64,000 nt of DNA from Kocuria salsicia (GTDB taxonomy: Bacteria; Actinomycetota; Actinomycetes; Actinomycetales; Micrococcaceae): NCBI RefSeq assembly GCF_007681555.1, contig NZ_VELE01000001.1:806001-870000 (forward strand), given 5' to 3'. This document shows, piece after piece, positions 60,345-64,000 of the stretch. Position 1 is the stretch's first letter. Each line of letters opens with the position of its first letter. The translations under genes were made by a program, and so were the position numbers. The notes under the pieces were generated by a model. That model searched no databases, was not told the origin of the DNA, and worked only from the letters and a program-made list of their open reading frames with translations.

Positions 60345-61370
60345 TCAGTCGCGGCGTGTGCCACGACCACGGCGCCGGAGTCCCGTCAGGGTGGACAGCA
60401 GACCGCTCTGACGGCGGTGCGCTCCCCCGCGCGGCCGAAGCTGCTCGGCGTTCTCACTCGTGAACACCTCCGGGGAGGTGGTGCGGGGCGCGACGTCGCG
60501 GGGTTCGGCACCGTCCGCAGCCTCGAGCTGGGCGGCCGGCACGGCGTGGACATCAGTGTCCAGGGTATCCCCTGTGACCTGCGACTCTCCCTGCTCAACC
60601 TCCTCCTCCGGTCCCGGGGAGCCCTCTCCGCTCTCGGCCTCCGCCGCGTCGACGGCATCCCGCGCCTCGTCCGCCGCCGCGGAATCCCGGGCGGTTTCCC
60701 CCGTCCCGGCATCCTCGGCGGCCTCCTCGCCGTCAGGCTCGACGACGTCGCCCTCGTCCTTTTCCGTGATTTCCGTCACCCGCGCGGTGAACCAGGGCAG
60801 CGCTCGCTCGTCCGGTTCCGCCCGGAGCGGGGCGGCGTCGGTGGTCCCGGCACGGGAGGCCTCGTTGGCAGAGGCGGTGACCGCGTCGTCGTCGCTCTCG
60901 GCCGATTGGGCGGCCACCGGCTCGGTCTCGGGGGCGGAGCCATCCGCCTCCGGATCGTGCGCGACGTCCTCGACACCGGCCGCGTCGTCGTCGCCCTCCG
61001 GGGCCCCCGGATCCATCTCCGCGGCAGGAGCTGCGGTGGGGCGCGGCGCTGCGGGTTCCGTCTGCTGAGCCTGCTCCACCTGCGGGTCCTGCTCCGCCGG
61101 CCCGGTGGCGGCTGCGGCGATCAGGGTCTCAACCCAGTCCACGACCTCGGTGAGCGGCTGCGCCGTCAGGCTGTAGAAGCGCTTCTGCCCTTGCGGGCGC
61201 GTTCCGACCATCCCGGCGTCGCGCAGCACCTTCAGGTGCTTGGAGACCGTGGGCTGGGAGACCTGCAGCTCGGTGACCAGCTCGCCCACGGGTCGCGGAC
61301 CACCGCGCAGGGCCTCGAGGATGCGCCGCCGCGTGACGTCGGACAGAGCGGAATATGCGTCGTGGGACAT
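60345..61370 (-). CDS. ArsR-type winged-helix regulator with long acidic tail
   Basis: The first 95 residues are a complete ArsR-family winged helix (AYSALSDVTRRRILEALRGG, VGELVTELQVSQPTVSKHLK, VLRDAGMVGTRPQGQKRFYS). The remaining 245 residues are low-complexity, rich in Glu, Asp, Ala and Pro, ending in a short basic patch (GLRRRGRGTRRD). ArsR proteins are normally 90-130 residues, so the tail is very unusual. No metal-binding cysteines are seen in the helix domain, so it is more like the YczG/SdpR non-metal group. ATG at 61370 follows AAGGTG; a GTG at 61379 is an alternative. Upstream of gdhA, which it may regulate. Confidence 0.8.
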   Translation of the reverse strand: MSHDAYSALSDVTRRRILEALRGGPRPVGELVTELQVSQPTVSKHLKVLRDAGMVGTRPQGQKRFYSLTAQPLTEVVDWVETLIAAAATGPAEQDPQVEQAQQTEPAAPRPTAAPAAEMDPGAPEGDDDAAGVEDVAHDPEADGSAPETEPVAAQSAESDDDAVTASANEASRAGTTDAAPLRAEPDERALPWFTARVTEITEKDEGDVVEPDGEEAAEDAGTGETARDSAAADEARDAVDAAEAESGEGSPGPEEEVEQGESQVTGDTLDTDVHAVPAAQLEAADGAEPRDVAPRTTSPEVFTSENAEQLRPRGGAHRRQSGLLSTLTGLRRRGRGTRRD

Positions 61371-61421
61371 AGGAAACACCTTAGACGGGTGGCCTGGTCA
61401 GGCCCCAATCCGCGGCGGCCC

Positions 61422-61436
61422 CGGGCCTCGGGCCCG
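61422..61436 (-). terminator. Hairpin after acuC
   Basis: CGGGCC-TCG-GGCCCG, 44 bases after the acuC stop, with a second small hairpin GGCCT-GGTC-AGGCC at 61391-61404. Both lie ahead of the ArsR start. Confidence 0.45.
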
Positions 61437-61479
61437 TCCTTCCGGAGCTCGGTCCCGCCGGGGTCAGCGGTGGCAGGAA

Positions 61480-62691
61480 TCAGTCGTACCAGGGGTCCAG
61501 GCCCCAGTGCGGGAAGACCTCCCTGCGGGTGGCCATGATGCTGCGGTCGGTCTCGTCGTTGGGGTCGTAGCCGATCTCCCACGAGCGCCACCACAGGTCC
61601 ACCTCGTCCCCCATGATTTCCGGAGGGTTCCCGCCGTACTTCTCCACCATGTAGCTGCGCCAGTCCTGCGGCACGGGTGTGGTGACCGCCACCGGGTGAC
61701 CCGCGGCCACGCCTACGAGGTGCGCCCAGCCCCGGGGAACGGCGTCGTGGCAGTCGTACCCGCCCCCGCCCGTGGCGATCCACCGCCCTTCGCACAGCTC
61801 GGCGGCCAGTTCCGACATGGCCAGGGCGATCTGCCGCTGACCGTCCACGCTCACGCGCAGGTGGGTCAGCTCGTCATGGAAGTGGGAGTCGCAGCCGTGC
61901 TGGGAGACGATCACCTCCGGACGGAACTCCCGGGCGATCGGCGGCACCACGGCGTCGAACGCCCGCAGCCACTGGGAGTCGTCCGAGCGCGTGGGCATGG
62001 CCACGTTCACCGAGGTGCCGGCGGCCTCCCCCGTGCCGATCTCGTTGGCGAAGCCGGAGCCGGGGAACAGGGCGAGACCCGTCTCGTGCAGGGAGATGGT
62101 CATGACCCGGGGGTCGTCGTAGAAGATCGACTGGGTGCCGTCCCCGTGGTGGCCGTCCACGTCCACGTAGAGCACCCGGTTCACCCCGCTGTCCAGCAGG
62201 TACTGGATGGCTACCGCGCAGTCGTTGTACACGCAGAAGCCGGAGGCCCTGTCCGCGGCCGCGTGGTGCATGCCACCGCTGAAGTTCACGGCGTGCACGG
62301 CCTTTCCGCTGAGCAGGTCCATCGCGCCCTGGTAGCTGCCGCCCACCAGACGGGCACTGGACTCGTGGATGCCCTCGTAGCCCGGTGTGTCCTCGGTTCC
62401 CAAACCGCTCTCCGGGATCTGCCGCGTGGGGTCCGCCGAGACCGCGCGCACGGACTGCACGTACTTCTTGGTGTGCACGAGCTCCAGGACGCTGTCATCC
62501 GGGACCTCCGGCACCGTGACCCTGACGTTCTCCGCGGTGTCCAGGCCCAGGCTCTGCACCAGGCGCATGGTGGCGTCCAGACGCGTGGGGCTCATGGGGT
62601 GGTAGTCCCCGAAGTTGTAGCTGAGCAGCTGGGGATCCCAGTAGACACTGGTGGGGACGGCGGCGTCTTTGCCAGATGTTGCAGAGGTCAC
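61480..62691 (-). CDS. acuC: Acetoin utilization protein AcuC (histone deacetylase family)
   Basis: A 403-residue class I deacetylase homologue. The zinc site and charge relay are visible: GGMHHAAADRASGFCVYNDCAVA, VDVDGHHGDGTQSIF and TGGGGYDCHD. AcuC removes acetyl groups from lysines, for example to reactivate acetyl-CoA synthetase. I take the GTG at 62691 (VTSATSGK); TCTAAT (62698-62703) is a -10 six bases upstream, with no ribosome site, so a longer N-terminal frame would cover the promoter. It diverges from the potassium transporter. Confidence 0.9.
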   Translation of the reverse strand: MTSATSGKDAAVPTSVYWDPQLLSYNFGDYHPMSPTRLDATMRLVQSLGLDTAENVRVTVPEVPDDSVLELVHTKKYVQSVRAVSADPTRQIPESGLGTEDTPGYEGIHESSARLVGGSYQGAMDLLSGKAVHAVNFSGGMHHAAADRASGFCVYNDCAVAIQYLLDSGVNRVLYVDVDGHHGDGTQSIFYDDPRVMTISLHETGLALFPGSGFANEIGTGEAAGTSVNVAMPTRSDDSQWLRAFDAVVPPIAREFRPEVIVSQHGCDSHFHDELTHLRVSVDGQRQIALAMSELAAELCEGRWIATGGGGYDCHDAVPRGWAHLVGVAAGHPVAVTTPVPQDWRSYMVEKYGGNPPEIMGDEVDLWWRSWEIGYDPNDETDRSIMATRREVFPHWGLDPWYD

Positions 62692-62759
62692 AAACCCATT
62701 AGAACACTCGGGAACCGGGGGTGTCGTGGCAGCGCGCCACATCGGGGGATACTGGCACA

Positions 62760-62774
62760 TGTTGCGTCCCGCAA
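62760..62774. promoter_or_regulatory. Small palindrome in the acuC-trkH divergent gap
   Basis: GTTGCG-TCC-CGCAAC, 6-bp arms, between the divergent acuC and potassium transporter genes. Possible operator for either. Confidence 0.3.
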
Positions 62775-62836
62775 CCCTCCCGGTCCGCACGACCAGTGAG
62801 GCCGGAGCACAGTGACGATTCCACTGAGGAGGTGCA

Positions 62837-64000
62837 GTGAGCGAGCTCGAGCAGCCGCACGCCGTCGACGAGTCCTCCTCGCAGGCCCCCGATGCGGAAC
62901 CCTTCACCACGCGCGCCGCACGCGGTGTCCGCGACTTCGTCGACCAGATCGCGAACTCCTCCCCAGCCCGTCTCGCCGTCATCGTCTTCGTCATCGTGGA
63001 CCTCGGTTTCGCACTGCTGCTGTGGCTCCCGGTGGCCGCCAAGCACGGGCAGGACACTGACTTCGTGGACGCCGTCTTCACCGCGACCTCCGCCGTGACC
63101 GTCACCGGGCTGACGACCGTGTCCACCGCGGCGCAGTGGTCCCTGTTCGGCCAGGTCGTGATCCTCGTGGCCATCCAGGTGGGTGGCCTGGGCACCCTGA
63201 CGCTGACCTCGATCCTGGCTCTCGCCATCGGGCGCAAACTCGGGCTGAAGTCCAAGCTCATCACTCAGGAGGCCCTGAACATCGGGCGCCTCGGAGAGGT
63301 TGGCTCGCTACTGCAGATCATCGTGATCACCTCCATCAGCATCGAGGCCGCACTGGCCGCGGTGCTCTCCATCGGCTTCCTCGCGGAGGGTGAGCCCCTG
63401 GGCACGGCCCTGTGGCACGGCGTCTTCTACGCGATCTCCAGCTTCAACAACGCCGGGTTCACCCCCCACACGGACGGCCTGGTGCCCTACGACCACGCGG
63501 GGCCCACCGCTTGGCTGATCCTGCTGCCCGTGTGCATCGGGGTGATCGTGGGCTCCCTGGGATTCCCCGTGATCCTCGTGCTGCGACAGGTGGGTTTCCG
63601 GTTCAACCGGTGGAACCTCAACGCCAAGCTCACCGTGGTCACCACGAGCATCCTGCTGGTGCTCGCGTGGCTGCTGTTCACGCTCGTCGAGTGGAGCAAC
63701 CCGGCCACTCTGGGCAGGATGTCCACACCGGAACGCCTGTTCCAGGGGTTCTTCGCCTCCGTGATGATGCGCTCGGGGGGCTTCAACCTGGTGGACATGC
63801 CGGACACCTCACAGGTCACGCTGCTGCTCTCGGACGCCATGATGTTCGCCGGGGGCGGCTCGGCGTCCACGGCCGGCGGGATCAAGGTGACCACGCTCGC
63901 CGTCGTCTTCCTGGCCATCCTGGCCGAGGCGCGCGGCGACCAGTCCGTGATCGCCTTCTTCCGCACCATCCCCGACTCCGTCCTGCGCATCGCGATTTCC
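62837..64000 (+). CDS. TrkH/KtrB family potassium uptake protein (5' part)
   Basis: The first 388 residues of a potassium channel-like transporter; the gene runs off the right edge. GTG at 62837 follows GGAGG. The selectivity-filter-like loops are present: TSAVTVTGLTTV, SSFNNAGFTPH and MRSGGFNLVDM, with the fourth expected beyond the window. GGSASTAGGIKVTTLAVV is the KtrB-type signature after the third loop. It takes up K+ (with Na+ in KtrB). A TrkA/KtrA partner is not visible here. Confidence 0.92.
   Translation, partial: MSELEQPHAVDESSSQAPDAEPFTTRAARGVRDFVDQIANSSPARLAVIVFVIVDLGFALLLWLPVAAKHGQDTDFVDAVFTATSAVTVTGLTTVSTAAQWSLFGQVVILVAIQVGGLGTLTLTSILALAIGRKLGLKSKLITQEALNIGRLGEVGSLLQIIVITSISIEAALAAVLSIGFLAEGEPLGTALWHGVFYAISSFNNAGFTPHTDGLVPYDHAGPTAWLILLPVCIGVIVGSLGFPVILVLRQVGFRFNRWNLNAKLTVVTTSILLVLAWLLFTLVEWSNPATLGRMSTPERLFQGFFASVMMRSGGFNLVDMPDTSQVTLLLSDAMMFAGGGSASTAGGIKVTTLAVVFLAILAEARGDQSVIAFFRTIPDSVLRIAIS

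Overview
The window is high-GC (roughly 70 percent by eye) bacterial DNA that looks chromosomal. It comes from an actinobacterium, most likely one of the Micrococcaceae (Kocuria- or Arthrobacter-like). This placement is inference. It rests on the menaquinone genes, the ResA/CcdA/ResB/CcsB cytochrome c set, the 32-residue bS22 ribosomal protein, the PhoX phosphatase, frequent GTG starts and many apparently leaderless genes. No rRNA, tRNA, integrase, insertion sequence or CRISPR array was seen.

Layout. 1-191: 5' end of a geranylgeranyl-reductase-like flavoprotein. 471-3055: polar amino-acid ABC importer. 3155-5891: SDR oxidoreductase and menD. 5980-10701: sulfate assimilation operon (sir, cysH, cysD, cysN, read leftwards). 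10982-13207: PhoX phosphatase. 13405-14412: menC. 14476-23209: defence island with an AbiF/AbiD-like HEPN protein preceded by a structured RNA, a phospholipase-D-like protein, and a complete type I restriction-modification system (hsdM, hsdS, hsdR); hsdS is clearly AT-richer. 23739-32742: TAXI-TRAP transporter, crotonase, 3-hydroxybutyryl-CoA dehydrogenase, LysR regulator, CaiB-type CoA-transferase and glutaryl-CoA-dehydrogenase-like enzyme, which together read as a glutarate (C5 dicarboxylate) uptake and breakdown locus. 32964-45195: PAP2 phosphatase, MBL hydrolase, gluQRS, putP, ldh, a CitE-like lyase, hrpB and a sugar/inositol porter. 45241-47907: TauE/SafE protein, iolB and a GntR regulator. 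48057-51284: menB, menE, menA. 51389-57658: two small membrane proteins, the cytochrome c maturation operon, a histidine phosphatase and a glutaredoxin-like protein. 57784-64000: bS22, a FadR-type regulator, ArsR-gdhA, acuC and the start of a TrkH/KtrB potassium transporter.

Menaquinone synthesis is the main scattered pathway: menD, menC, menB, menE and menA sit in three places, separated by the sulfur operon, the defence island and the catabolic locus. The cytochrome c genes and gdhA add further respiratory and central functions.

The observations most worth following are the candidate structured RNA directly upstream of the AbiF-like gene, the coherent glutarate locus with a cis element shared by two of its operons, a fixed -10 to start-codon spacing at about fourteen genes that predicts leaderless mRNAs, and a recurrent GACGACGCC/GGCGTCGTC word that forms several terminator-like hairpins and fills protein linkers.
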